Source of the DNA: Christiangramia fulva
Lineage (GTDB): Bacteria > Bacteroidota > Bacteroidia > Flavobacteriales > Flavobacteriaceae
Assembly: GCF_003024155.1 (NCBI RefSeq)
Contig: NZ_CP028136.1
Coordinates: forward strand, 4,154,001-4,218,000
Reading direction: 5' to 3'
Length of the DNA: 64,000 bases
Part shown: positions 27,448 to 35,476 of the stretch, one piece after another
How positions within the stretch are numbered: position 1 is the first letter of the stretch
Layout of the letters: each line of letters opens with the position of its first letter
Position numbers and translations under genes: made by a program
The notes under the pieces: generated by a model
The model's input: the letters and a program-made list of their open reading frames with translations, nothing else
Databases searched by the model: none
Told to the model about the DNA's origin: nothing

Positions 27448-27455
27448 GTTGGCAC
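27448..27455 (+). other. First core site GTTGGCAC (attI-like or remnant)
   Basis: GTTGGCACAAATATT here matches, inverted, the left end of attC-like site 1 (AATACTTGTGCCAAC), so it marks the left boundary of the first cassette. No attC-type arms precede it, which is what an attI site looks like, but no integrase gene is adjacent. The stretch 27086-27447 has no ORF. Confidence 0.55.
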
Positions 27456-27592
27456 AAATATTTAGATTGAGATTTACAAAGAACATATTATATTTTTCAG
27501 AATATCATTAACATAATATTCTTATTATTAGCAAAATAGAGTCTAATTGACGCAACTTTTGGAGCTTATTAGCATCTTTTAAAAAAGAAATT

Positions 27593-27961
27593 ATGAATTT
27601 AAAAAAACTAATCTTAATCGGACTTCTAATTATTGTTGCTTCCTGTAGCAAAAATGAAGACAATAGCAAGCCAGTGTTATTAGGAATTTATACTGAGACT
27701 TCACCCTTTTCCGAAACACATACAATAAACTTTGTTGACAATAACAGGTTAATTGTAAATGCTAGAAATTCAACACAAGAAGAATATATTTACGTCCTGA
27801 GGGATAATATTATAGAACTTACTCCAACTCGGGATTTATCCAAAAATTGGGATTTAAAAATTAATATTATAAGTAATAAGAAATTTGAGATACAAAATAT
27901 TTTTTATGCAAGCATACCTGAAGATCCTGATCCTTTACAATTTGTGACGTTCGAAAAATAA
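27593..27961 (+). CDS. Cassette 1 gene: small lipoprotein
   Basis: 122 residues. Lipoprotein signal ending LLIIVASCSKNEDN. The mature part is beta-rich (LLGIYTETSPFSETHTINFV, NNRLIVNARNSTQEEYIYVL) and resembles small lipocalin-like lipoproteins common in flavobacteria, but no family is assigned. It is the only gene in the first cassette (27448-28182), 145 bp from the core site. Confidence 0.7.
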   Translation: MNLKKLILIGLLIIVASCSKNEDNSKPVLLGIYTETSPFSETHTINFVDNNRLIVNARNSTQEEYIYVLRDNIIELTPTRDLSKNWDLKINIISNKKFEIQNIFYASIPEDPDPLQFVTFEK

Positions 27962-28052
27962 AAAATTCTTACCCGTCCTTATTATAAATTATAGCCATAC
28001 ATTTCATATAAATTCGGTTAAGTTAAAGAAAGTAATATAGTTATTAATACTT

Positions 28053-28190
28053 GTGCCAACAGCGGTTATCGCAAATGCCGGGTTTACAAAAAAGAATTAA
28101 ATTAGTTTCCATAACAAACCAAAGCGTTAAGCCGACAAATCCGTTTATATAATTCCGCGGCACTTGTCGTTAACCGCGAACCGTTAGCAC
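28053..28190 (+). repeat. attC-like site 1
   Basis: R'' GTGCCAAC, L'' arm GCGGTTATCGCAA, L' arm TTGTCGTTAACCGC, R' GTTAGCAC. The extra base in this site lies on the L' side. 138 bp in total. Confidence 0.8.
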
Positions 28191-28342
28191 GCATATTCAC
28201 AGATATAATCCTAAGCACAAAATTACTGATTTCAAAATATCAGATAAAAAAACAGACAGAAGGAATTATACCATAGCAGCCTAGATGAATAAGAAAGAAT
28301 TTAATTCACAAACTAAATCCGCAACTTGAATTTTAACTAAAA

Positions 28343-28792
28343 ATGATTGTAACCAATACCAAACCTCATTTGACAAAAAGAATAATAGCAACTCTAATAG
28401 ATTATGGTATCTATTACTTATTTGTCTTCGTTTTTATAATGTTTTTCGGAGAAGATAATGAAGAAGGTGCTAGACAAGTAACTGGAGCATTAGCATTGAT
28501 TCCTATACTAGTTTGGTTTATTTACTTTGTTTTATTTGAGTTAACCTTTAATGCGACTTTAGGACACCAATTATTTGAATTAGAAGTTAGGAATATTGAT
28601 GGAAGTAAAATTGAATTTACACAAGCTCTAAGAAGAAGATTATTGGATTTTATTGATATATGTATGTTTGGAATTCCCGCAATAATTACAATAAAAAACA
28701 CTGAACATAACCAGAGATTAGGAGATCTTTGGGCTAATACTAAAATTATAAAAGTCCAAAATAAAAAAGCTGACGTAGAAGTAAGTTCGTAG
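28343..28792 (+). CDS. Cassette 2 gene: RDD-family membrane protein
   Basis: 149 residues. First helix preceded by KRIIATLIDYGIYYLF (the Arg and Asp of the RDD signature), a second helix GALALIPILVWFIYFVLF, then NATLGHQLFELEVRN and a third segment with FTQALRRRLLDFIDICMFG, ending IKNTEHNQRLGDLWANTKII, the classical RDD C-terminal pattern. RDD proteins are inner-membrane proteins of unclear transport function. It occupies the cassette between sites 1 and 2. Confidence 0.85.
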   Translation: MIVTNTKPHLTKRIIATLIDYGIYYLFVFVFIMFFGEDNEEGARQVTGALALIPILVWFIYFVLFELTFNATLGHQLFELEVRNIDGSKIEFTQALRRRLLDFIDICMFGIPAIITIKNTEHNQRLGDLWANTKIIKVQNKKADVEVSS

Positions 28793-28802
28793 TAAAATAC
28801 GC

Positions 28803-28938
28803 GAGCTAACATCGGTTAACGGCCAATATGCGGTATTTGAAGAAAATCGATAACTTAGAACTCCAAACAACAACACCATAAGCCGACAACTCCGCGTGCT
28901 AAATTCCGCACACTGGCGTTAACCGGGACCGTTGTAAA
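28803..28938 (+). repeat. attC-like site 2
   Basis: R'' GAGCTAAC (inverse of GTTAGCAC at the end of site 1, one mismatch), L'' CGGTTAACGGCCA, L' TGGCGTTAACCG with one unpaired G in L'', R' GTTGTAAA. Confidence 0.8.
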
Positions 28939-28970
28939 AAATTTTTAACCGAAAAAATAGATTAATAAAA

Positions 28971-29702
28971 ATGTCCAAATTTCTTAACACCACAGGTGTT
29001 TCTTATCATCTTGAAGAATTAATTAAAAACACGAATGATCGATTAATTTTAATAAGTCCATATCTACAATTTCATAATAGAATAAAAGATCATATACATA
29101 ATTTGAATATCCAGAAAAAGGATATAAGAATCGTTTACAGAGAAAGTAAACTACAATTAGAAGAAAGTAATTGGCTAGAAAGTCAGATTGGAGTTAGAAC
29201 AAGTGTATGTTCTACTTTACACGCAAAATGTTATTTAAACGAGAGTGAAGCAATTGTAACATCAATGAATTTATATTCATTTTCTCAACAAAATAATGAT
29301 GAGATGGGAATATATGTTTCAAAAGAAAAAGACCCTGATTTATATAATGATATATACAATGAAGCGCAAAGACTATTAACAATTAGCGAAGAGATTCGGG
29401 TTACGGTCAAAAAAGTCGATAAGCAAGCTGAGGATAAAGTAAGAGAAAATAAAAAGCCAAATAAACCAACAAAAGATTTCTCCAACTCAAAATACTTAAC
29501 GACTAAAGAGCTTTCTAAAAAAACTGGACTAAGTAGTCGAAAAGTCAATTCAATATTGGTGAAAAAAGAATTGATGTATAAAAAAGATGATGATTGGTAT
29601 TACACCAAAAAAGGTAATGAATTTGGTGCAGAACAAAAAGAAGGTGCTTATGGTAAATTTATTGTCTGGCCAGAGGAAATAGCAGATAGTATCCTTAAAT
29701 AA
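28971..29702 (+). CDS. Cassette 3 gene: PLD-family (HKD) protein with C-terminal winged-helix-like region
   Basis: 243 residues. The N-terminal half is a phospholipase D-type domain: LILISPYLQFHNRIKDHI, RIVYRESKLQ and the single catalytic motif HAKCYLNESEAIVTSMNLY (HxK with following Ser/Asn). Only one HKD motif is present, so a dimer would be needed for activity. A lysine-rich linker (residues ~150-170) leads to a helical C-terminal part, YLTTKELSKKTGLSSRKVNS, which looks like a winged helix. PLD nucleases with DNA-binding domains occur in restriction and defence systems, so a nuclease is a reasonable guess, not proven. Confidence 0.75.
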   Translation: MSKFLNTTGVSYHLEELIKNTNDRLILISPYLQFHNRIKDHIHNLNIQKKDIRIVYRESKLQLEESNWLESQIGVRTSVCSTLHAKCYLNESEAIVTSMNLYSFSQQNNDEMGIYVSKEKDPDLYNDIYNEAQRLLTISEEIRVTVKKVDKQAEDKVRENKKPNKPTKDFSNSKYLTTKELSKKTGLSSRKVNSILVKKELMYKKDDDWYYTKKGNEFGAEQKEGAYGKFIVWPEEIADSILK

Positions 29703-29720
29703 TTTGTACAAAAAAAACTT

Positions 29721-29855
29721 TTTACAACAACGGCTCATCGCCAATAACGGGTATCATCAAAAAAGTGTATTTTTAGAAACCAGGGACTAAATCAAATAAG
29801 CCGACAACTCCGCGTCCCAACTCCCGCAACTGGCGATAGCCGAGACCGTTGTAGT
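29721..29855 (+). repeat. attC-like site 3
   Basis: R'' TTTACAAC (inverse of GTTGTAAA ending site 2), L'' CGGCTcATCGCCA with one extra C relative to L' TGGCGATAGCCG, R' GTTGTAGT. Confidence 0.85.
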
Positions 29856-30027
29856 GCATTTTATACAAAAATCCTGAGTTCAATAACTTAACGCAACAAA
29901 TCCTAAATTTAGATTTTTCTGTAGAAAGTTTAAAGAAGCGAAAAATACGAATAAAGTTAGCTACTTATTTATCAATATTTTAAAGCAACCAATTAGGGGA
30001 AATTGTATCTACTACAAAAGAAGAATT

Positions 30028-30366
30028 ATGAAAAAAATATTTATACTTATTTTCTTTACGGTAGTATTTCTTGATGTGAGTTGCTCAAAAGATGATAATT
30101 CTGCAGAATTTGCTTATGCTTTTTATAATCAAACATCTTGTGCTGATATATGGGGCTATTCCAATGATAAATACGAATTAGCAGAAAAAGTAAAAGATTT
30201 TTTTGAGACAGAAAACATTGAAATTTTAGATGTGGAATTTGACAATAAAGGAACTCCACAACTCTGTAACGCATGTATATGTTTAACTGGAAAGAGGATT
30301 TTCATTAAAGTGAAAATAGATGATTTAAACGCTATTAAAGAATATGGATTTCAAGAATCTAATTGA
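30028..30366 (+). CDS. Cassette 4 gene: small lipoprotein with Cys motif
   Basis: 112 residues. Lipoprotein signal KIFILIFFTVVFLDVSC. The mature part is alpha/beta (AEKVKDFFETENIEILDVEF) with a Cys cluster LCNACICLTGKRIFIKVKI in the second half. No family recognised. All genes of this array are preceded by 90-170 bp of non-coding sequence after the R' end, here 172 bp. Confidence 0.7.
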   Translation: MKKIFILIFFTVVFLDVSCSKDDNSAEFAYAFYNQTSCADIWGYSNDKYELAEKVKDFFETENIEILDVEFDNKGTPQLCNACICLTGKRIFIKVKIDDLNAIKEYGFQESN

Positions 30367-30444
30367 GAATATTTCAACTAAAAAAATGCAAATAACTAAT
30401 TGCCAATAAGCGCACACTTCAAAAAATATAGTCAACAATAAAAC

Positions 30445-30583
30445 GCACAACAACAACGATTAACGCAAATACCGGGTTTTTCAAGAAAGAACTAACTTTA
30501 GATTCCAACATTTAAAAATCTTCAGCCGACAAATCCGTTTTCATAATTCCGCGGCACTTGTCGTTAATCGAAACCGTTACCCA
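30445..30583 (+). repeat. attC-like site 4
   Basis: R'' GCACAACAAC (inverse of GTTGTAGTGC ending site 3 with one mismatch), L'' CGATTAACGCAA, L' TTGTCGTTAATCG with an extra A on the L' side, R' GTTACCCA. Confidence 0.8.
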
Positions 30584-30671
30584 CAAGCACCTTAATTCCG
30601 TAAAGAACCAGAAACATTATTCTATATATTTAAGTATTTGCTTAAATAAGAAATATTTGTAATTTTATGTT

Positions 30672-31046
30672 ATGGAAAAAACTTCTTGCATAAGACAACA
30701 AGCCGATATTGAACAAATAAATCGGTGTAAAGACACAGTTTCCGGATTAGACGAATCCTTCAACTATTTAGCAAACGGACTATCATTAGTAGGCAATAGT
30801 GTTCGCCTAAAAATACTTTACCTTCTGTTTGAGGAAAAAAGACTATGTGTTTGTGATCTAAGCGACATTCTCGGTATGAACATTTCTGCTATCTCTCAAC
30901 ACTTAAGGAAAATGAAAGACCGCAATCTTTTGGAAACTGATAGAGAAGCCCAAACTATTTTTTACTCACTCACGGCTGAATATGAAAAATTACTAAATCC
31001 ATTCTTTGAAATACTTGATAAAAACAAAATTTTAAAAGCGGTATGA
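30672..31046 (+). CDS. ArsR/SmtB-family metal-sensing repressor (first gene of mercury-type cassette)
   Basis: 124 residues. Winged helix with the metal-sensing alpha3N motif RLCVCDLSDILGMNISAISQ and the recognition helix SAISQHLRKMKDRNLL; an additional Cys lies at the N terminus (KTSCIRQQ) and another in NRCKD. It very probably represses its own operon and is released by Hg(II) or another soft metal. It overlaps the next gene by 4 bp (ATGA). It is the first gene of a four-gene cassette (30576-33366). Confidence 0.9.
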   Translation: MEKTSCIRQQADIEQINRCKDTVSGLDESFNYLANGLSLVGNSVRLKILYLLFEEKRLCVCDLSDILGMNISAISQHLRKMKDRNLLETDREAQTIFYSLTAEYEKLLNPFFEILDKNKILKAV

Positions 31047-31645
31047 AAAGTGAAAACAAATTACTCGGTGCAGGTGTGTTAACTGCAATCACAGCTTCAT
31101 TATGCTGTATTACACCAGTTTTGGCTTTAATCGCAGGAACAAGTGGAATTGCTTCAACATTTTCTTGGATTGAACCTTTTAGACCTTACCTGATTGGACT
31201 TACAGTTTTAGTTCTTGGGTTTGCCTGGTACCAAAAACTAAAACCCAAAAAAGAAATTGATTGTCAATGTGAGACGGACGAAAAGCCAAAGTTTATTCAA
31301 TCAAAAACATTTTTAGGAATTGTAACTGTGTTTGCAGTTGTAATGTTGGCATTCCCATATTATTCAGGGATTTTTTATACAAACACAGAAAAGCAAATAA
31401 TCGTAGTTGACAAATCGGACATTAAAACAGTTCAATTTAAAATCAACGGAATGACCTGTACAGGTTGCGAAGAACACGTAAACCACGAAGTATATAAACT
31501 TGACGGAATTATCAACTCAAAAGCTTCCTACGAAAATGGAAATGCTACCATTGAATTTGACCAAGCCAAAACCAATGAAATGGAAATTGAGAAAGCAATT
31601 AACTCAACAGGTTATAAAGTAACTGACAAAAAAGAAATCTATTAG
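31043..31645 (+). CDS. merTP: Mercuric transport fusion protein MerTP-like
   Basis: 200 residues. N-terminal MerT-like part with three helices; the first contains the Cys pair ASLCCITPVLALI used to pass Hg(II), and a further Cys pair sits in a loop (DCQCETDEK). After the third helix a linker leads to a C-terminal heavy-metal-associated domain with GMTCTGCEEHVNHEVYKLDG (CxxC), as in MerP, followed by GIINSKASYENGNATIEFD. The fusion form MerTP is known from Bacteroidota. Overlaps the ArsR gene by 4 bp; 1 bp before the next gene. Confidence 0.88.
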   Translation: MKSENKLLGAGVLTAITASLCCITPVLALIAGTSGIASTFSWIEPFRPYLIGLTVLVLGFAWYQKLKPKKEIDCQCETDEKPKFIQSKTFLGIVTVFAVVMLAFPYYSGIFYTNTEKQIIVVDKSDIKTVQFKINGMTCTGCEEHVNHEVYKLDGIINSKASYENGNATIEFDQAKTNEMEIEKAINSTGYKVTDKKEIY

Positions 31646-31646
31646 T

Positions 31647-32993
31647 ATGAAGGAATATGATGTATTTATAATTGGTTCAGGAATGTCAGGAATGACAATC
31701 GCCAACAAATGTGCCTCCAAAGGATTGACAGTCGGAATTACAGATGAATTACCTTACGGGGGTACGTGTGCATTAAGAGGATGTGACCCCAAGAAAGTCA
31801 TTTTAGGAGCTACAGAAGTCCGGGAATTTGCTAAAAGACTTAAAAGCAGTGGAATTGATACAATTCCTAAAGTCAATTGGAAAGATATAATGTCATTCAA
31901 ACAATCTTTTGTGAAGGCAATGCCCCCAAAAATTGAAAAAGGATATGAAAAAAAGGGAATAGATACTTTTCATCATACAGCTAAATTTTTAACTGAAAAC
32001 ACCTTGAGAGTTGGAAATGACGAAATAAAGGCTAATAAAATTGTAATTGCAGCCGGTGCCAAACCAAGGGTTTTAGAATTTGAAGGTGGTCATTTTGCCA
32101 AGTCCAGTACTGATTTTTTGAATTTAGAAGAATTACCGAAATCTTTATTATTTATTGGTGGTGGCTATATTGCTTTTGAGTTTGCACAAATTGCAGCAAG
32201 ATGTGGAGCAGAAGTAACTATAGTTCATCGTGGAAGAAATCCGCTTAAGAATTTTGACCAGGATATTGTTACCCATCTTGTTTCAGCCACAAAAAAATTA
32301 GGAATAAAAATTTTCCTTAAAACAGAAGTGGAAGCTATTGAAAAAATCGGTAATAAGTATAGAGTGAAAGGTAAATCTGAAGAAAAAACAGAATATTTTG
32401 AAGCTGAAACTGTTTTTAATTCTGCCGGGCGACCTCCGGCGATATTTGATTTGGACTTGGAAAAAGCCAACATTGCTTATTCTAAAAATGGTGTTTCAGT
32501 AAATGAATATCTTCAAAGTACTTCAAACCAAAATATTTATGCAGCAGGTGATGCTGCAGATTCGGAAGGCTTGCCTTTAACTCCCGTTGCAGTTTTGGAA
32601 GGTCACACAGTTGCGTCGAATATAATTAAAGGTAATTCTAAAGAAATAAGTTACCCACCAATGCCAACGGTAGTTTTTACATTGCCTACTATGGCCTCTG
32701 TTGGTTATAATGAATCAAAAGCTAAAGAGCTAAATAGGAATATTCAAGTAAATTATAAAGAGGCTTTAGATTGGTTCAATGCCAAACGTTTGAAGGTAGA
32801 AGAATATGCATTTAAAACTGTTATTGATGAAGATACCCAGACAATTTTGGGCGCACAATTAATTGGTCCGCATACTGAAGAAACTATAAATCTCTTTGCG
32901 ATGGCTATACATACTAAAATGAAGGTGAATGATCTTAAGAAAATGATTTTCTCATATCCTACGATGGCTTCAGACATTCCACATATGCTTTAA
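31647..32993 (+). CDS. FAD/NAD(P)-dependent disulfide oxidoreductase, MerA-related but lacking MerA hallmarks
   Basis: 448 residues of the glutathione-reductase/lipoamide-dehydrogenase family: FAD loop FIIGSGMSGMTIANKC, redox disulfide YGGTCALRGCDPKK (CxxxxC), NAD(P)-binding LLFIGGGYIAFEFAQIAARC and the second FAD motif NIYAAGDAADSEG. It lacks the N-terminal HMA domain and C-terminal vicinal Cys pair of mercuric reductase, and the usual His-Pro-x-x-x-Glu of the family is replaced by SYPTMASDIPHML at the C terminus. Context (ArsR and MerTP) suggests Hg(II) reduction or related metal/thiol chemistry, but canonical MerA is not supported. Confidence 0.85.
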   Translation: MKEYDVFIIGSGMSGMTIANKCASKGLTVGITDELPYGGTCALRGCDPKKVILGATEVREFAKRLKSSGIDTIPKVNWKDIMSFKQSFVKAMPPKIEKGYEKKGIDTFHHTAKFLTENTLRVGNDEIKANKIVIAAGAKPRVLEFEGGHFAKSSTDFLNLEELPKSLLFIGGGYIAFEFAQIAARCGAEVTIVHRGRNPLKNFDQDIVTHLVSATKKLGIKIFLKTEVEAIEKIGNKYRVKGKSEEKTEYFEAETVFNSAGRPPAIFDLDLEKANIAYSKNGVSVNEYLQSTSNQNIYAAGDAADSEGLPLTPVAVLEGHTVASNIIKGNSKEISYPPMPTVVFTLPTMASVGYNESKAKELNRNIQVNYKEALDWFNAKRLKVEEYAFKTVIDEDTQTILGAQLIGPHTEETINLFAMAIHTKMKVNDLKKMIFSYPTMASDIPHML

Positions 32994-33004
32994 AAAAAGA
33001 AAAA

Positions 33005-33211
33005 ATGAAAACTATATTAAAATCAGAAATAACCTGTCCAAATTGCGGACATAAAGAGGTGGAAGATATGCCGACAAACGCTTGTCAATTCTTTTACCAG
33101 TGTAAGAATTGCAAAAAAGTTCTTAAACCAAAGGAAGGAGATTGTTGTGTTTATTGCTCATACGGCACTGTACCTTGTCCACCAATTCAGGAGAATAAAA
33201 GTTGCTGTTAA
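33005..33211 (+). CDS. Small Cys-rich protein of the mercury-type cassette
   Basis: 68 residues with ten Cys: a zinc-ribbon-like CPNCGHKE...CQFFYQCKNCKKV and then GDCCVYCSYGTVPCPP and a final SCC. I recall the same GDCC-CSYG-PCPP type protein next to mer-like genes in other Bacteroidota, usually annotated hypothetical. Ten Cys in 68 residues suggests metal binding, perhaps delivery of Hg(II) to the oxidoreductase. It starts 11 bp after that gene and ends the cassette. Confidence 0.8.
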   Translation: MKTILKSEITCPNCGHKEVEDMPTNACQFFYQCKNCKKVLKPKEGDCCVYCSYGTVPCPPIQENKSCC

Positions 33212-33239
33212 AACTAAAAAACAAAAGTATCCTGGCCTG

Positions 33240-33374
33240 TGGGTAACATCGGCTCATCGCAAATAACGGGTATTGTCGAAAAAGTGTAATTTTAGAAACC
33301 AGGAAAGAAAATGATTAATCTGACAACTTCGCATCCCCACTCCCGCAACTTGCGATAGCCGTAACCGTTGGCAT
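33240..33374 (+). repeat. attC-like site 5
   Basis: R'' TGGGTAAC is the inverse of GTTACCCA that ends site 4, proving the four-gene mercury operon is one cassette. L'' CGGCTcATCGCAA with an extra C against L' TTGCGATAGCCG; R' GTTGGCAT. Confidence 0.88.
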
Positions 33375-33450
33375 TAATACTTAAACAGAGAAAAATTTAA
33401 TTTTGAAACTTGATTTAAAGTAATAACTTTGTATTTACAAAATAAAAGTT

Positions 33451-33696
33451 ATGGAAACTTCAATTATACAGATTGGAAATTCAAAAGGACTTCGTTTAAG
33501 CAAAACGATTCTTGAAAAATATCACATAAAAGATAAAGTAGAACTCATTTTAGAAAAAGGTCAAATTATACTCCGACCAATTGATTCGCCAAGAAAAAAT
33601 TGGGAAGAAAAATTTAAGAAAATGGCCAAAAATGAAGATGATCAACTTCTGATGAATGATGTGTTTGATGATGAAAACTTCGATGAATGGATTTAA
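33451..33696 (+). CDS. mazE: MazE-family antitoxin
   Basis: 81 residues. N-terminal AbrB/MazE swapped-hairpin DNA-binding domain (IQIGNSKGLRLSKTILEKY, then VELILEKGQIILRP) and an acidic, flexible C-terminal tail (DDQLLMNDVFDDENFDEWI) of the type that wraps the toxin. It overlaps the toxin gene by 10 bp and autoregulation is expected. First gene of the cassette 33367-34143. Confidence 0.9.
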   Translation: METSIIQIGNSKGLRLSKTILEKYHIKDKVELILEKGQIILRPIDSPRKNWEEKFKKMAKNEDDQLLMNDVFDDENFDEWI

Positions 33697-34010
33697 ATCA
33701 ATACGATATAGTTCTAGTTAATCTAGATCCGACTGTTGGAAGTGAAATCAAGAAAACCAGACCTTGTGTAATCATTTCTCCAAATGAGATGAATAAATAT
33801 TTAAGAACGATTGTTGTTGCTCCTATGACAACAAATACGAAAAAATATCCGACAAGAATTCCGGTAAAATCAAATGGAAAAAAAGGAATGATTGCAATTG
33901 ATCAAATTAGAACAATTGATAAACTAAGAATTGTAAAAATCTTTGAATCATTATCCAACTCGGAAATCAAAAAGTGTAAAGAGGTGCTTAAAGAAACATT
34001 TGTGGACTAA
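33687..34010 (+). CDS. mazF: MazF-family endoribonuclease toxin
   Basis: 107 residues with the MazF/PemK fold signature: YDIVLVNLDPTVGSEIKKTR (catalytic Arg region), PCVIISPNEMNKYLRTIVVA, PMTTNTKKYPTRI and the late motif GMIAIDQIRTIDKLRI. MazF toxins cut single-stranded RNA at short sequences. Ends only 6 bp before attC-like site 6. Toxin-antitoxin pairs are typical stabilising cargo of sedentary integrons. Confidence 0.92.
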   Translation: MDLNQYDIVLVNLDPTVGSEIKKTRPCVIISPNEMNKYLRTIVVAPMTTNTKKYPTRIPVKSNGKKGMIAIDQIRTIDKLRIVKIFESLSNSEIKKCKEVLKETFVD

Positions 34011-34016
34011 GTACTA

Positions 34017-34151
34017 ATGCCAACTTCGGTTCATCGCAAATAACGGGCTTAGTCGAAAAAGTGTAATTTTAAAAACCAGGAAAGAAAATAACTAATCCGA
34101 CAAGTCCGCGTTCCTACTCCCGCAACTTGCGATAACCGTAGCCGTTGTGCA
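34017..34151 (+). repeat. attC-like site 6
   Basis: R'' ATGCCAAC with flank GTACTA is the inverse of GTTGGCATTAATAC at the end of site 5. L'' CGGTTcATCGCAA with an extra C against L' TTGCGATAACCG, spacer TAGCC, R' GTTGTGCA. Confidence 0.88.
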
Positions 34152-34167
34152 CTATTTTTATTAAAAA

Positions 34168-34734
34168 TTGAGAAAAGAACTAAAATACATCGAATTAAAA
34201 AGCGGATATTCCGATAATGGTCCAGCTTGGATAGGATTTGTTTCATTTTCAAAAAGTGGAAAAACACTTTATTTTGATGGAAAAGGATTTCAAAGTCTAG
34301 ATGGAACAGGAATACAAGGAAACTATTTTGACCTTGAAACAGGTGATGAATATTGGATATCCGGAGTTAAAAAAGATATGTCTGATCGACATAGATTTGG
34401 AAGTGGGAATATTTTGGTGGAGAAAAGAAGCTTATCTGAATATTTAAAAATTATTGGACAAGATGATCTACCAAAAAGCGGATATGAACTCGTTGAAGTA
34501 GATATAGAAAAACCAACTGATAAAATAAATAATTTGGAAAATGCTTCTGTTGAAAATACAGAAATTGATGAAAAACTTTATTTCAAATCTCCAACGGAAT
34601 TAACTGTAGAACAACTCGAAATACTAATTGAAGACCTGAAAAGAGAGGAAAAAGAAGCTAAATATAACAAAGGTCGGAGATCCATAAAAAATAAGCGAAT
34701 TGATTTAGAGTTAGAACTTGATAAAAGAAACTAA
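34168..34734 (+). CDS. Cassette gene: conserved hypothetical protein
   Basis: 188 residues. The only start in the right place is TTG 34168, 17 bp after the R' end; no ATG precedes the conserved part. N-terminal ~90 residues are beta-rich (KYIELKSGYSDNGPAWIGFV, GKTLYFDGKGFQS, GDEYWISGVKKD), a sequence I remember as a recurrent hypothetical protein in many bacteria, followed by a charged helical tail ending in LELDKRN. Function unknown. Sole gene of its cassette. Confidence 0.7.
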   Translation: MRKELKYIELKSGYSDNGPAWIGFVSFSKSGKTLYFDGKGFQSLDGTGIQGNYFDLETGDEYWISGVKKDMSDRHRFGSGNILVEKRSLSEYLKIIGQDDLPKSGYELVEVDIEKPTDKINNLENASVENTEIDEKLYFKSPTELTVEQLEILIEDLKREEKEAKYNKGRRSIKNKRIDLELELDKRN

Positions 34735-34742
34735 AAAAACAG

Positions 34743-34877
34743 TGCACAACAGCGGTTCATCGCAAATAACGGGTAATTGAGTAAAAATTGTAATTTTAGA
34801 GACCAAGAAACAAACCGGTAATCCGACAAGTCCGCGTCCTTACTCCCGCAACTTGCGATAACCACAACCGTTGGCAA
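34743..34877 (+). repeat. attC-like site 7
   Basis: R'' TGCACAAC is the inverse of GTTGTGCA ending site 6. L'' CGGTTcATCGCAA (extra C) against TTGCGATAACC; R' GTTGGCAA. Confidence 0.88.
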
Positions 34878-35316
34878 CAAATGCGATGGAAAATTCTGCT
34901 AAGAAGAATGTTTTTTAAAATGGTTTTCCCAAAACTTCACAAGAAAAAATCTACTGAAAAACAAAAAGTTCTAATGAATGTTTACGCTTAAAGAACCAAA
35001 AAGTTCTACAGGAAATTTTGAAAAAAGAAGAAAAATTTAAAACTGGCGTTCTATTGAAAATCAGCAGAAAAGAACGTGAAAAAACTGACATCTCATTGGA
35101 AAATTTGAGCAAAAAACCAGAAAGTTCTACAGAAAGTTTACCGCAAAAAACCAAAAAATCCTATTGAATATTTAGTGCTGAAAAACAGAAAAGTCCTCTT
35201 GAAAAATTTGAACTAAATAACTGGAAAATATAGAAGAAAATCCAAGTAAAAAGATTTCAAAAATTGACAATTTCAAAAGATGTTTTGTGGTGAAAATCAA
35301 GAAAAAAACGCATCAG
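34878..35316 (+). other. ORF-less cassette body with degenerate internal repeats
   Basis: No plus-strand frame longer than about 30 codons is seen between sites 7 and 8. The DNA is purine-rich and repeats variants of AAAAACCAGAAAGTTCTACAG / GAAAAACAGAAAAGTCCTC several times with irregular spacing. The longest open frame (34951-35154, minus) is a Phe/Ser-rich translation of the repeats and is not believed. It may encode an RNA, or be a decayed gene. Confidence 0.6.
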
Positions 35317-35476
35317 TTGCCAACATCGGTTAAGGCAAATAGCCGGTATTTTGCGAAAAGTGTTATTTTAGAGATCAAAATAATAAATCGGTAAGCCGAC
35401 AAATTTGCGTTCCCTACTCCGGCAACTTGTCCTTAACCGTATTCCAAGATCAAATCCAAGTTATTTTTCGATAAAT

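Noticed and set aside
31647-32993. Mercuric reductase merA
   Set aside because: No HMA domain, no C-terminal vicinal Cys pair and no HPxxxE element; kept as a MerA-related oxidoreductase.
34951-35154. 67-residue minus-strand ORF in the ORF-less cassette
   Set aside because: Phe- and Ser-rich reading of purine-rich repeats, on the wrong strand for this array and without a ribosome-binding site.
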